Source: Streptomyces sp. NBC_00433
GTDB lineage: Bacteria; Actinomycetota; Actinomycetes; Streptomycetales; Streptomycetaceae
Assembly (NCBI GenBank): GCA_036015235.1
Contig: CP107926.1
Location: 2,918,001 to 2,982,000 of the forward strand
DNA: 64,000 nt
Reading direction: 5' to 3'
Under the pieces are notes generated by a model. It saw only the letters and a list, made by a program, of their open reading frames with translations. It had not been told where the DNA came from and searched no databases. The translations under genes and the position numbers were made by a program. Of this stretch, positions 36,094-47,368 are shown one piece after another (the stretch's first letter is position 1; each line of letters starts with the position of its first letter).

Positions 36094-37365
36094 TCAGGAC
36101 TTCCACTGGCTCCAGGGGAGGTTCCAGCCGTTCAGGCCGTTGTACCACTGGACCGTCTTGTCCTTGGAGTTGATGACCTGCACCACGTCGCCGAGGATCG
36201 AGCTGTTGTAGAACCAGGCGGCCGGGGTGGTCGCGTCGCCGGCGCCGCGGACGTCGTGGAGGCCGACGCAGCCGTGGCTGGTGTTGCTGTGGCCGAAGAC
36301 GGAGGGGGCGGCCCAGTAGTTGCCGTGGATGAAGGTGCCCGAGGTGGTCAGCCGCATGGCGTGCGGGACGTCCTTGATGTCGTACTCGCCGCCGAAGCCG
36401 ACCGTGTCGCCGTTCATCCGGGTGGTGACGTACTTCTCGGAGATCACCATCTTGCCGTTGTAGGTGGTGTGCTCCGGGGCGCCCGAGGAGATCGGGATGG
36501 TCCTGATCGCCTTGTTGTCGCGGTAGACCGTCATCGAGTGCTTCGCGGCGTCGACGACGCTGACCTGGCGGCGGCCGATGGTGAAGTGCACCGACTTGTG
36601 CTGCTTGCCGTAGACGCCGGGGGCGCCCTCGACGCCCTTGAGGTCCAGGTCGAGGGTGACCTTGGTGCCGGCTGCCCAGTAGTCGGCCGGGCGGATGTAC
36701 AGCTCCTCGCTGCCGTTCCAGCGGGCGGCGACCGGGACGGACGGGGACGCGCTCACCTTGACGCCGGCCTCGACGGCCTTCTTGTCGGTGATCGGCCGGT
36801 TGAACTTGAGGTAGACCTCCATGCCGACGCCCACCGTGGACCCGTCCTCCGGCGTGAAGTAGCCGACGAAGGTGTCCTTCGGGGTGACCGTGGTGAAGGT
36901 CGAGTGCTTGTCGGACTCGCGGCCCGCCGCGTCCTTGGCGCTCGCGTCCACCGTGTACTGCGTGGAGGTGTCGAGGTGGCCGGTCGGGGTCCAGCCGAGG
37001 CCGTCGGCGCTGATCTCGCCGGGCACGGCGGTGCCCTTGTCGTCCTTGACCACGACGGTGGACAGCCTGCCGCCGCTCGCGGCGACCTTGAGGGTGCCGG
37101 TGGTGGCCACGTCGTCGGCGCCGTCGCCCGGCGCTATCGAGACGACCGCGGTCGAGGCCACGGTGTCCGCGCTGGCCGACGCGCTGGGCGCCTTGGGGTC
37201 GCCGGCCGCCGCCGAGCCGCTGTCGTCACCGCTGCCGCCGCTGCCGCACGCCGTCGCGAGCAGCAGCAGCGCGCCGAGCGCGAGCGCCGTCACGCTTTTC
37301 CTGATGCCAGGCGCCACACCTATCGGCTTCAATTCCGCTGCTCCCTGCCCGCTACCCGCGCTCAC
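36094..37365 (-). CDS. L,D-transpeptidase lipoprotein (YkuD, Ig-like domains), paralogue 1
   Basis: 423 residues from GTG, with GGGGGAG nine bases upstream. A TTG at 37332 is an alternative. Lipobox LLLATAC gives a lipid-anchored protein. Residues about 75-250 are two Ig-like domains of the LdtMt2 type (APGDGADDVATTGTLKV, FTPEDGSTVGVGMEVYLKF). The YkuD domain follows, with HGNYWAAPSVFGHSNTSHGC, catalytic Cys366. It forms 3-3 cross-links in peptidoglycan and is beta-lactam tolerant except to carbapenems. A close paralogue lies 430 bp upstream on the same strand. Confidence 0.95.
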   Translation of the reverse strand: MSAGSGQGAAELKPIGVAPGIRKSVTALALGALLLLATACGSGGSGDDSGSAAAGDPKAPSASASADTVASTAVVSIAPGDGADDVATTGTLKVAASGGRLSTVVVKDDKGTAVPGEISADGLGWTPTGHLDTSTQYTVDASAKDAAGRESDKHSTFTTVTPKDTFVGYFTPEDGSTVGVGMEVYLKFNRPITDKKAVEAGVKVSASPSVPVAARWNGSEELYIRPADYWAAGTKVTLDLDLKGVEGAPGVYGKQHKSVHFTIGRRQVSVVDAAKHSMTVYRDNKAIRTIPISSGAPEHTTYNGKMVISEKYVTTRMNGDTVGFGGEYDIKDVPHAMRLTTSGTFIHGNYWAAPSVFGHSNTSHGCVGLHDVRGAGDATTPAAWFYNSSILGDVVQVINSKDKTVQWYNGLNGWNLPWSQWKS

Positions 37366-37795
37366 TACCCTGGACTCCCCCGGATGGCGCTAGACAACCA
37401 CACCTCGGGCGTGCCCGGACACCCTGCTATGTCACCATTCCGTCCCAGATAGCTCTGTACCCGGGTACGGTGAGCGTCAGGCTCCGCGGGACCGGCCGTA
37501 CGGACGTGCGAACAGGGGGACTTACCGGGGCGTATCGCCGCCGCCGGCGGGTGTCAGCCCCTGCGTGGTCCGCGTGGCTGCGAGGGACGTGGCTTCGGGT
37601 CGGTGCTGCACCCCATTTTCCGGCAGTCCGGGTTCGAGCAGGACATCTTCGTCACTCCTTGCTGTCGTGCATGCGTACAGCCGTGTGCACCGGCGCCGCG
37701 GCATGCGGCAGCGTCGGACACGCGGTCGTGAAGATCGACGCACGACGGGGTGATTCGGTTCCACCTGGCGGGAGTTCACAGGTTCTAACCCGGAC
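37366..37795. other. 430-bp gap between the two L,D-transpeptidase genes
   Basis: No gene is supported. It contains the palindrome GTACCCGGGTAC near 37456 and must hold the promoter of the downstream paralogue. I saw no clear terminator hairpin after the upstream gene. Confidence 0.5.
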
Positions 37796-39013
37796 TTACA
37801 GGGCGGAACCCGCGGTCCACTGCCGCCAGGTGAGATTCCAGCCGCTCATGCCGTTGTCGGGGGCGACCGTGGTGTCGTGGGAGTTGACGACCCGGATCGG
37901 GTCGCCGACCAGGGAGTGCGCGAAGAACCAGCCGGCCGGGGTGTCCGGGCCGCCGCCCTTGGTGTCGAGCAGGCCGATGCAGCCGTGGCTGACGTTGGTG
38001 CGGCCGAAGACCGACGGGGCCGACCAGTAGTTGCCGTGGATGAAGGTGCCCGAGCGGGTCAGCCGCATCGCGTGCGGGACGTCGGGGATGTCGTACTCGC
38101 CGCCGAAGCCGACGGTCCTGCTGTCCATCCGGGTCACCGCGAACTTCTCGGCGATGACCATGACGCCGTTGTAGGTGGTGTGGTCGGGGGCGCCGGCGGA
38201 GATGCCGAGGCTGCGCAGCACGCGGCCGTCCCTGCGCACGGTCATGGTGTGCGTCGCCGCGTCGACGGTGGAGCGCTGGTCGCGGCCGATGGTGAAGTGG
38301 ACGTCCTTGGACTGGGTGCCGTAGACGCCGGGGGCGGCCTCGACGTCGCGCAGCCGCAGCCGCAGGGTGACGCGGGTGCCCGGCCGCCAGTAGTCGGCGG
38401 GGCGCAGGTCGAGGCGCTGGTCGCCGAACCAGTGGCCGACGACGGTGGCGGCGGGCACGGCGCCGACGGTGATGCCGCGCTCGACGGCGGCCCGGTCGGT
38501 GACCGGGCGGCTGAAGCGCAGGGTGACGATCATGCCGTCGCCGACGGTGGCGCCGTCCTCGGGGGTGAAGAAGCCGATCACGGTGTGCTGCGGCACGGCC
38601 GTGGTGAAGACGGCGTGCTTGGCCGCGGTCCGCCCGTGCGGGTCGACCGCGAGCGCGTCCACCGTGTACTGCGTGGCCAGTGCGAGGCGTCCGGCCGGGT
38701 GCCAGCTGCGGCGGTCCGCGGACAGCGTCCCGCCGACGGGGGTGCCGTCGGCGGCCTGGGCGGTGACCTGGCTGAGGGTGCCGTCCGCGACGGTGACGGC
38801 GAGGGAGCCGTCGGCGGCTACGTCCTTGGCGCCGTCGCCGGGTGCGACGGTGATCACCGCCTGGGACAGCCGGGGCGCGGCCGTCACCCGGTCCGCCGGT
38901 TTGGCGTCGGGCCCGTCACCCCTGCCCGTCCCGTCGCCGCAACCGCCGATCGCCAACGCGCACAGCACCGCACCCGCACCTGCGCGCACCGCGCGCCTCA
39001 CCGCTTCTCTCAC
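37796..39013 (-). CDS. L,D-transpeptidase lipoprotein, paralogue 2
   Basis: 405 residues from GTG. Lipobox ALAIGGC after an Arg-rich start. It has the same architecture as its neighbour: two Ig-like domains (APGDGAKDVAADGSLAV, FTPEDGATVGDGMIVTLRF), then YkuD with HGNYWSAPSVFGRTNVSHGC, catalytic Cys345, and a C-terminal Trp-rich tail (GMSGWNLTWRQW) seen in both copies. Tandem duplication with moderate divergence suggests different timing or substrates. Divergent from glgX. Confidence 0.95.
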   Translation of the reverse strand: MREAVRRAVRAGAGAVLCALAIGGCGDGTGRGDGPDAKPADRVTAAPRLSQAVITVAPGDGAKDVAADGSLAVTVADGTLSQVTAQAADGTPVGGTLSADRRSWHPAGRLALATQYTVDALAVDPHGRTAAKHAVFTTAVPQHTVIGFFTPEDGATVGDGMIVTLRFSRPVTDRAAVERGITVGAVPAATVVGHWFGDQRLDLRPADYWRPGTRVTLRLRLRDVEAAPGVYGTQSKDVHFTIGRDQRSTVDAATHTMTVRRDGRVLRSLGISAGAPDHTTYNGVMVIAEKFAVTRMDSRTVGFGGEYDIPDVPHAMRLTRSGTFIHGNYWSAPSVFGRTNVSHGCIGLLDTKGGGPDTPAGWFFAHSLVGDPIRVVNSHDTTVAPDNGMSGWNLTWRQWTAGSAL

Positions 39014-39189
39014 GCCCCGTCAACGACGCCACCTGCGCCGGGGAAACGCGTCCCGGCGGCCCGTATCGTGGGCCGCCGGGGTGAGTCCGGGGCCCCGGGT
39101 GGGAAGGAATGGTGCAGGGACACGGTGGGCCGCCGGGCACGGGACGTCCGGGCGAGCCGTCGCCGTGTCCGAGCCGCGGGAGGAAACAC

Positions 39190-41565
<2,376 letters not shown>

Positions 41566-41603
41566 GGCGGGGGTGAACCGGGGTGGGCCCAGGGTGAGTT
41601 CAA

Positions 41604-41623
41604 TCACCAGACCATCATGGTGA
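41604..41623. promoter_or_regulatory. Inverted repeat upstream of MFS exporter
   Basis: TCACCA-8 bp-TGGTGA is a perfect 6-bp-arm dyad. CCACCAGTGG (41636-41645) is another small palindrome before the start. Either could bind a regulator; no regulator gene is adjacent. Confidence 0.35.
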
Positions 41624-41656
41624 ATCGGCTGGACTCCACCAGTGGTCCAGTCCACT

Positions 41657-42955
41657 ATGAGCCCGGTGACCTCCTCCGCACCCGGCCCCGGGCGAGCCGC
41701 CACGGCCGCGCCGAGCCCGTCGGCCTGCCTCCCGCCCGCGGGACCGCTCTGGTCGACTCCCTTCCGGCTCTACTTCACCGCCCGCTCGGTCGCGATGCTC
41801 GGCGACACGATGCTGCCCGTCGCGCTGTCCGCGGGCCTGCTCTCCTACGGCTACTCGGCCGGCGACATCGGCCTGGTGATGGCCGCCACCAGCGCCTGCT
41901 TCGCCGGCTTCGTCATCTTCGGCGGTGTGCTGGCCGACCGCTTCAACGCCCGCGCCATGATGATCGGTTCCGACCTGCTCAGGGTCGGCACCCAGTCGAC
42001 GGCCGCCTGCCTCTTCCTCACCCACAGCGTGCGGCTGTGGGAGGTGCTGGTGATCGCGGTCGTCAACGGCACCTGCGCGGCGACCTTCCAGCCGGGCGTC
42101 GCCAGCACGGTGGTGCGGGTCGCCCGCGATGTGCAGGGCGCCAACGCGGTGACCAGGACCGCGGAGGCCGGCGCCGGCCTGGCGGGGCCCGCGCTCGCCG
42201 GTGTGCTGGTCGGCTTCAGCTCGGCGGGCGTCGTCTTCGCCGTGCACGCGGCCACCTACCTGACCAGCGGGCTGTGCCTGCTCTTCCTGCGGCTCGCCCC
42301 GGCGCCGCCGCGCACCACCACGGCGGGGACGGGGACCACCTTCAGGGCCGACCTCGGCGAGGGGTGGCGGGAATTCAGGGCGCGGACCTGGATGTGGGCG
42401 GTCATCCTGGTGTGGACGGTCTACACCCTGTGCGTCATGGGCCCCTACACCCCGCTGGCCGCCGGGCAGATCATCCCCGAGCACGGCGCCGGGGCCTACG
42501 GCCTGGTCAATTCCTCGCTCGGCGCGGGCACCGCGGTGGGCGCGCTGCTGGCGATGCGGCTGCGCTCGGAGCGGCCGCTGCGGGCCGGCAGCTTCGGGGT
42601 CTTCGGGGTCGCCCTGATGCCCGCCTCCGTCGGCCTCGACCTGCCGGTGGCCGGGCTGTGCGGCTGCCTCTTCGTCGCCGGCGTCGGCGGGGCCTTCTGG
42701 GGCGTCAACTGGGCCACCAGCGTGCAGACCCAGGTCCGCGGCGACATCCTCAACCGCATCCACGCCTACGAGGTGGCCGGGTCCGTCGCGATGTTCCCGG
42801 TCGGCCAGGCGCTCGCGGGCCCGGCCGCCGCGGCCTTCGGCGCCCGCCACGTGCTCATGGCGGGCGGCGCCATCGCCCTCGCGGTGGGCGGCACCCTGCT
42901 GGCGGTACCCGCGGTGCGCGGGCTGCGGCGGGCCACGCCCGGCAAGGTGGGTTAG
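41657..42955 (+). CDS. MFS exporter, DHA3-like
   Basis: 432 residues from the ATG of MSPVTSSAPG. GTG at 41642 is the alternative, and neither has a clear ribosome binding site, so a leaderless transcript is possible. Twelve hydrophobic helices start at about residue 35 (FRLYFTARSVAMLGDTMLPVALSAGLL). FGGVLADRFNARAMMIGSDLLR is motif A of the DHA3/EntS-type drug or siderophore exporters. The substrate is unknown. It stands alone between glgX and the ABC exporter pair. Confidence 0.88.
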   Translation: MSPVTSSAPGPGRAATAAPSPSACLPPAGPLWSTPFRLYFTARSVAMLGDTMLPVALSAGLLSYGYSAGDIGLVMAATSACFAGFVIFGGVLADRFNARAMMIGSDLLRVGTQSTAACLFLTHSVRLWEVLVIAVVNGTCAATFQPGVASTVVRVARDVQGANAVTRTAEAGAGLAGPALAGVLVGFSSAGVVFAVHAATYLTSGLCLLFLRLAPAPPRTTTAGTGTTFRADLGEGWREFRARTWMWAVILVWTVYTLCVMGPYTPLAAGQIIPEHGAGAYGLVNSSLGAGTAVGALLAMRLRSERPLRAGSFGVFGVALMPASVGLDLPVAGLCGCLFVAGVGGAFWGVNWATSVQTQVRGDILNRIHAYEVAGSVAMFPVGQALAGPAAAAFGARHVLMAGGAIALAVGGTLLAVPAVRGLRRATPGKVG

Positions 42956-43087
42956 GGCCCGGGGCCCCGGCCCGCCGGGCTTCCGCTCCCTGCGACCCGT
43001 ACGGCCCCCCCGTTCTGCTCCCCGGAGGGCATCCGGTGGCGAAAACCAGGTGAAGGGTGTCAGTGGGCAACCGTAGTGTCAGGAGTG

Positions 43088-44914
43088 ATGCCTGCCACGA
43101 CCCCTGATCCCGCGCCCGCCGCCCGCCCGCGGTCCTCGATCCGCTCACTGCTGCGCCTGTGGCCGTACGTCCGGCCGATCCGCGGCCGGCTCGCGACGTC
43201 CGCGGTGGTCGGCGTGGTCGCCTCCAGCATGGGGCTGCTGACCCCGCTGGTGCTCAAGTGGCTGGTCGACGGGCCCGTCACCGACCAGGACCCCTCGGGG
43301 GTGTGGCTCGGCGGCGGCCTGGTCCTGCTGCTCGGGCTGCTGGAAGCGGGGCTCTTCGGGCTGCGGCGCTGGCTGGTCGCGAGGCCGCTGGCCGGCGTCG
43401 AGGCGTCGATGCGCGACGACCTCTACCGGCGGCTGCAGCGGCTGCCGGTGGCCTTCCACGACAAGTGGGCGTCGGGGCAGCTGCTCTCCCGGGCCACCAC
43501 CGACCTGCAGATCCTGCGGATGTTCCTGGCCTTCCCGCTGGTCTTCCTCTTCGTGAACGCCACGACGCTGCTCTTCGGCTTCGCCATCCTGCTGGCGCAG
43601 AGCCCGCTGCTGACCCTGGTGCTGCTCGGCCCCGCGGCCCCGCTGGTGGTGCTCTCCATGCGCTTCGAGACGAAGTACGCCCTGGCTGCCCGCCGCGCCC
43701 AGGACCAGGCAGGCGACCTGGCCACCCTGGTCGAGGAGTCCGTGCTCGGCGTCCGCATCATCAAGGCCTTCGGCCGCCACCGCACCCAGTCCCAGGCCTT
43801 CCACCACCAGGCCCGCGACCTGCGCGGCACCGAACTGCACAAGGCGCGGCTGCTGTCCGACCTGTGGGCGATCATCATGACGCTGCCGGAGCTGGCCATC
43901 GGCATCGCCCTGGTCGTCGGCGTCCTCCAGGTCTCCGACGGCAAGCTCTCCGCCGGCACCCTGGTCGCCTTCCTGACCACCGCGCTGGCGCTGCGCTGGC
44001 CGGTGGAGTCGATCGGCTTCCTGCTCGCGATGAGCAATGAGGCGGCCACCGCCGCGGACCGCTATTTCGAGCCGATGTCGACGGAAGGCGCCGAGTCCAC
44101 GGAAGAAGCCGGCGCCGACGCGCACCCCGCCGCGCCCCGTGGTGACGGACTGCGGATGGAAGGCGTGCGGTTCCGCTATCCCGACGCTCCCGCCGGCAGT
44201 GCGGCGCTGCTGTGCGGAGTGGACCTGCACATCAGGTCCGGGGAGACGATGGCGCTGGTCGGGGCCACGGGCTGCGGGAAGACCACGCTCACCGCGCTGG
44301 TGCCGCGCCTCCACGAACCGACCGCGGGGCGTATCACGCTGGACGGGGTGGACACCGCGGGAATGGCGGTCGGCCGGCTGCGCGAGCTGGTCGCGGTGGC
44401 CTTCGAGGAGCCGACGCTGTTCTCCGCGAGCGTGCGGGAGAACGTGGCGATGGGGGCGGGGCCGGACGGGGCCGGGGAGGACGCGGTGCTGCGGGCGCTG
44501 GAGATCGCGCAGTGCGGCTTCGTGCACTCGCTGCCCGACGGTCTCGACACGCAGGTCGGCGAGCAGGGGCTGAGCCTGTCCGGCGGGCAGCGGCAGCGGC
44601 TCGCGCTGGCCCGCGCGGTCGTCGGGCGCCCGCGGTTCCTGATCCTCGACGACCCGCTGTCCGCGCTCGACGTGAACACCGAGGCCCTGGTCGAGGCGGC
44701 GCTGCGCGATGTGCTACGGGAGACGACCGCGCTGGTCGTGGCCCACCGGCCGTCGACCGTACAGCTCGCCGACCGGGTGGCGCTGATGGCCGGGGGCCGG
44801 ATCACCGCGGTCGGCACCCACCCCGAGCTGCTGCGGGACAACGCGGAATACCGCCGCCTGATGTCGGGCCTCGACACCGTCGTGGAGCCCCTGGAGAGGA
44901 GCGACGCCCGATGA
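43088..44914 (+). CDS. ABC exporter half-transporter with degenerate catalytic site (subunit 1)
   Basis: 608 residues from ATG; GTG at 43076 is an alternative. Type IV ABC exporter fold: six membrane helices (about 30-320), then a nucleotide-binding domain with Walker A GATGCGKTT and canonical signature LSLSGGQRQRLALARA. Walker B is FLILDDPLSALD, so the catalytic Glu is Asp, and the Q-loop Gln is Glu (AFEEPTLF). This is the degenerate-site subunit of a heterodimeric exporter. The stop overlaps the partner's start (ATGA). Substrate unknown, probably a drug or lipid. Confidence 0.94.
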   Translation: MPATTPDPAPAARPRSSIRSLLRLWPYVRPIRGRLATSAVVGVVASSMGLLTPLVLKWLVDGPVTDQDPSGVWLGGGLVLLLGLLEAGLFGLRRWLVARPLAGVEASMRDDLYRRLQRLPVAFHDKWASGQLLSRATTDLQILRMFLAFPLVFLFVNATTLLFGFAILLAQSPLLTLVLLGPAAPLVVLSMRFETKYALAARRAQDQAGDLATLVEESVLGVRIIKAFGRHRTQSQAFHHQARDLRGTELHKARLLSDLWAIIMTLPELAIGIALVVGVLQVSDGKLSAGTLVAFLTTALALRWPVESIGFLLAMSNEAATAADRYFEPMSTEGAESTEEAGADAHPAAPRGDGLRMEGVRFRYPDAPAGSAALLCGVDLHIRSGETMALVGATGCGKTTLTALVPRLHEPTAGRITLDGVDTAGMAVGRLRELVAVAFEEPTLFSASVRENVAMGAGPDGAGEDAVLRALEIAQCGFVHSLPDGLDTQVGEQGLSLSGGQRQRLALARAVVGRPRFLILDDPLSALDVNTEALVEAALRDVLRETTALVVAHRPSTVQLADRVALMAGGRITAVGTHPELLRDNAEYRRLMSGLDTVVEPLERSDAR

Positions 44915-46779
44915 CGTCCGCCACCGAGCAGCAGCTCAGGGACGACCCGGAAGAGGCCGGGCCGGCGGCGGCGCCCCCGCCGCCCGAGCCGGACGCCTTC
45001 GACCAGGACCGGCTGCCCGCGCCCAGGAACGCCCAGGCGGTGCTGCTGCGCTCGCTGCTCGGCCCGCACCGCCGCAGGGTCTGGCTGGCCGCGGTGCTGC
45101 TGCTGGTGCAGCAGGCCGCGGTGCAGGCCGGCCCGCTGCTGGTCGCGTACGCCATCGACAACGCGATCCCGCAGGTGCGCGACGGCCGGCACACCGCCCT
45201 GATCGCGGTGGCCTGCGGCTACCTGGGCTGCGGGCTCGCCGCCGGCGCCCTGCAGCGCACCTTCATCCGGATCGCCGCGCTGATCAGCCAGGACGTGCTG
45301 ATCGAGCTGCGCGCCCGGATGTTCAGGCACGCCCAGTCGCTGAGCCTGGACTTCCACGAGCGCTACACCTCGGGCCGGCTGATCGCCCGCGCCACCTCCG
45401 ACGTCGAGTCGATCAGGGAGCTGCTCACCGACGGCCTGGAGGAGCTGATCGGGGTGGTCCTCTCGGGGGTCTACATCTCGGTGCTGCTGATCTTCCTCGA
45501 CTGGCGGCTCGGCCTGATCACCCTGGTGTCGTATGTGCCGCTGTTCCTGGCGATCCGCCGCTTCCAGGGCCGCTCGATGATCGCCTACCGCAGGCGCTCC
45601 ACCGCCATCGCGGCGGTCATCGTCAAATTCACCGAGACGATGAACGGCATCCGCCCGGTCAAGGCCTTCCGCCGCGAGCAGCCCAACGACACGTCCTTCG
45701 AGGAGCTGAACCACCGGCACTACCGGGCGAACGGCGACGCGATCCTGGAGATGGCCCGCTATGTCGTCACCTCCCGGCTGATCGCCAACATCGCGGTGGC
45801 AGGCATCGTGGTGTGGGGCGCCTACCGGGTGGCGGGCGGCGGGATGGCGCTGGGGGTGCTCGCCGCTTTCGTGCTGTATCTGCGGCGGCTCTACGACCCG
45901 ATCGACCGGCTGGGGATGTTCCTCAACTCCTACCAGTCCGCCGCGGCCTCGCTGGAGAAGATCGCCGGCCTGCTCGCCCAGACGCCGACCGTGCCGATGC
46001 CCGAGCACCCGGTCGCGCTGCCGCCGACCGCCGGCGGGCGGCCGGGCCGCGAGGTGGTCTTCGACCGGGTGCGGTTCGGCTACCGGACCGGCGGCGAGGT
46101 GCTGCCGTCCTTCGACCTGCGGCTGCCCGCCGGGCAGACCCTCGCGGTGGTCGGCGCGACCGGCGCGGGCAAGTCCACCCTGGCGAAGCTGCTGGCCAGG
46201 TTCTACGACCCGACCGGCGGCCGGGTGCTGCTCGACGGCGTGCGGCTGAGCGACCTGTCACCGGGCGACCTGCGCCGCGGGGTGGTCATGGTGACGCAGG
46301 AGGCCTTCCTCTTCTCCGGCACCGTCGCGGACAACATCGCCATCGGCCGCCCCGACGCCACCCGCGACGAGGTCGAGGACGCGGCCCGCGCGATCGGCGC
46401 GCACGACTTCATCACCGCGCTGCCCGACGGCTACGACACGGACGTCCGCAAGCGCGGCGGCCGCATCTCGGCCGGCCAGCGCCAGCTGGTCGCCTTCGCC
46501 CGCGCGCTGCTCGCCGACCCGGGGGTGCTGATCCTCGACGAGGCGACCTCGTCGCTGGACATCCCCGGCGAGCGCGCGGTCCAGTACGCGATGCGTACGG
46601 TGCTCACCGGCCGCACGGCGGTCATCATCGCCCACCGCCTGTCCACGGTCGCGATCGCCGACCGCGTGCTGGTGATGCGCGACGGCCGGATCGTGGAGGA
46701 CGGCACCCCGGCCGAACTCATCGCGGGCGACGGCCACTACGCCCAGCTCGACGCCGCCTGGCGCGACGGCCTGGCCTGA
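44911..46779 (+). CDS. ABC exporter half-transporter with catalytic Walker B (subunit 2)
   Basis: 622 residues. ATG overlaps the first subunit's stop and follows GAGAGGAGCGACGCCC. About 40 acidic/Pro-rich residues precede six membrane helices. The nucleotide-binding domain has Walker A GATGAGKST, an intact Q-loop (MVTQEAFLF), Walker B VLILDEATSSLD with catalytic Glu, and a non-canonical signature RISAGQRQ. The non-canonical signature here and the Asp-for-Glu in subunit 1 meet in the same composite site, as known for asymmetric exporters such as TM287/288. The two form one exporter. Confidence 0.95.
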   Translation: MTSATEQQLRDDPEEAGPAAAPPPPEPDAFDQDRLPAPRNAQAVLLRSLLGPHRRRVWLAAVLLLVQQAAVQAGPLLVAYAIDNAIPQVRDGRHTALIAVACGYLGCGLAAGALQRTFIRIAALISQDVLIELRARMFRHAQSLSLDFHERYTSGRLIARATSDVESIRELLTDGLEELIGVVLSGVYISVLLIFLDWRLGLITLVSYVPLFLAIRRFQGRSMIAYRRRSTAIAAVIVKFTETMNGIRPVKAFRREQPNDTSFEELNHRHYRANGDAILEMARYVVTSRLIANIAVAGIVVWGAYRVAGGGMALGVLAAFVLYLRRLYDPIDRLGMFLNSYQSAAASLEKIAGLLAQTPTVPMPEHPVALPPTAGGRPGREVVFDRVRFGYRTGGEVLPSFDLRLPAGQTLAVVGATGAGKSTLAKLLARFYDPTGGRVLLDGVRLSDLSPGDLRRGVVMVTQEAFLFSGTVADNIAIGRPDATRDEVEDAARAIGAHDFITALPDGYDTDVRKRGGRISAGQRQLVAFARALLADPGVLILDEATSSLDIPGERAVQYAMRTVLTGRTAVIIAHRLSTVAIADRVLVMRDGRIVEDGTPAELIAGDGHYAQLDAAWRDGLA

Positions 46780-46780
46780 G

Positions 46781-46799
46781 CCGGCGGGTCTACCGCCGG
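46781..46799. terminator. Hairpin at the end of the ABC exporter operon
   Basis: CCGGCGG-GTCTA-CCGCCGG, 7-bp stem. It overlaps the stop codon of the convergent membrane-protein gene, so it serves both. Confidence 0.6.
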
Positions 46800-47368
46800 G
46801 TGGGCCCGTTGCGCGGCGCGGGCGGCTTGGCAAGGGAGACCTGTGCGGCGGTGGCCGCCGCGAGGCGGCGGTCGTAGTCGAGGCGGGCGCCGAGCTCGCG
46901 GCGGGTGACGCGTACGAAGACGCTCGCGAGCCATACGCCGAGCAGGTACGCGATCAGTCCCGGTGCGACCGGCGCGAAGACCATGACCAGCGCCCCCATG
47001 TTCCTGCCGCGTTCCGCGTTGGCACGCGACCGGCGCAACTGGCCGGGGATCTCCTCGGGCATGACGGGCACATCCCGGACGCGCCTTTCCCTGACCCACC
47101 CGACGCCCAGCGCCGCCACGGCGGCGGCGCCCTCCACGATGTGCACCACCGTCCGCGCGGGCTGCGGGATGAACGACACGAAGGCGGCGTAGAAAGCCCC
47201 CAGGCCGAAGCTTCCGAGTGCCACGAAGGGCACGGACCTCAGGAAGAGCCAGGACCGGCGCGTCCAGTAGCGGGATCCGCGGTCCACCCAGGTGGTGCCG
47301 AGGATCGGCAGCGCGAACGGCTCGACCGTGCCCGCGGTGTGCGTGCCGTCATCCGAGTCCGAGCCCAT
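46790..47368 (-). CDS. Membrane protein of the second WXG operon
   Basis: 192 residues with four hydrophobic helices (about 45-68, 72-95, 125-150 and a short one before 155). The loop ERRVRDVPVMPEEIPGQLRRSRAN and the C-terminal tail are basic. I do not recognise the family. Its start overlaps the end of the WXG-domain gene by 20 bp, so it belongs to that operon. It might anchor or protect against the upstream protein, as in toxin/immunity layouts, but no motif proves this. Confidence 0.8.
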   Translation of the reverse strand: MGSDSDDGTHTAGTVEPFALPILGTTWVDRGSRYWTRRSWLFLRSVPFVALGSFGLGAFYAAFVSFIPQPARTVVHIVEGAAAVAALGVGWVRERRVRDVPVMPEEIPGQLRRSRANAERGRNMGALVMVFAPVAPGLIAYLLGVWLASVFVRVTRRELGARLDYDRRLAAATAAQVSLAKPPAPRNGPTRR

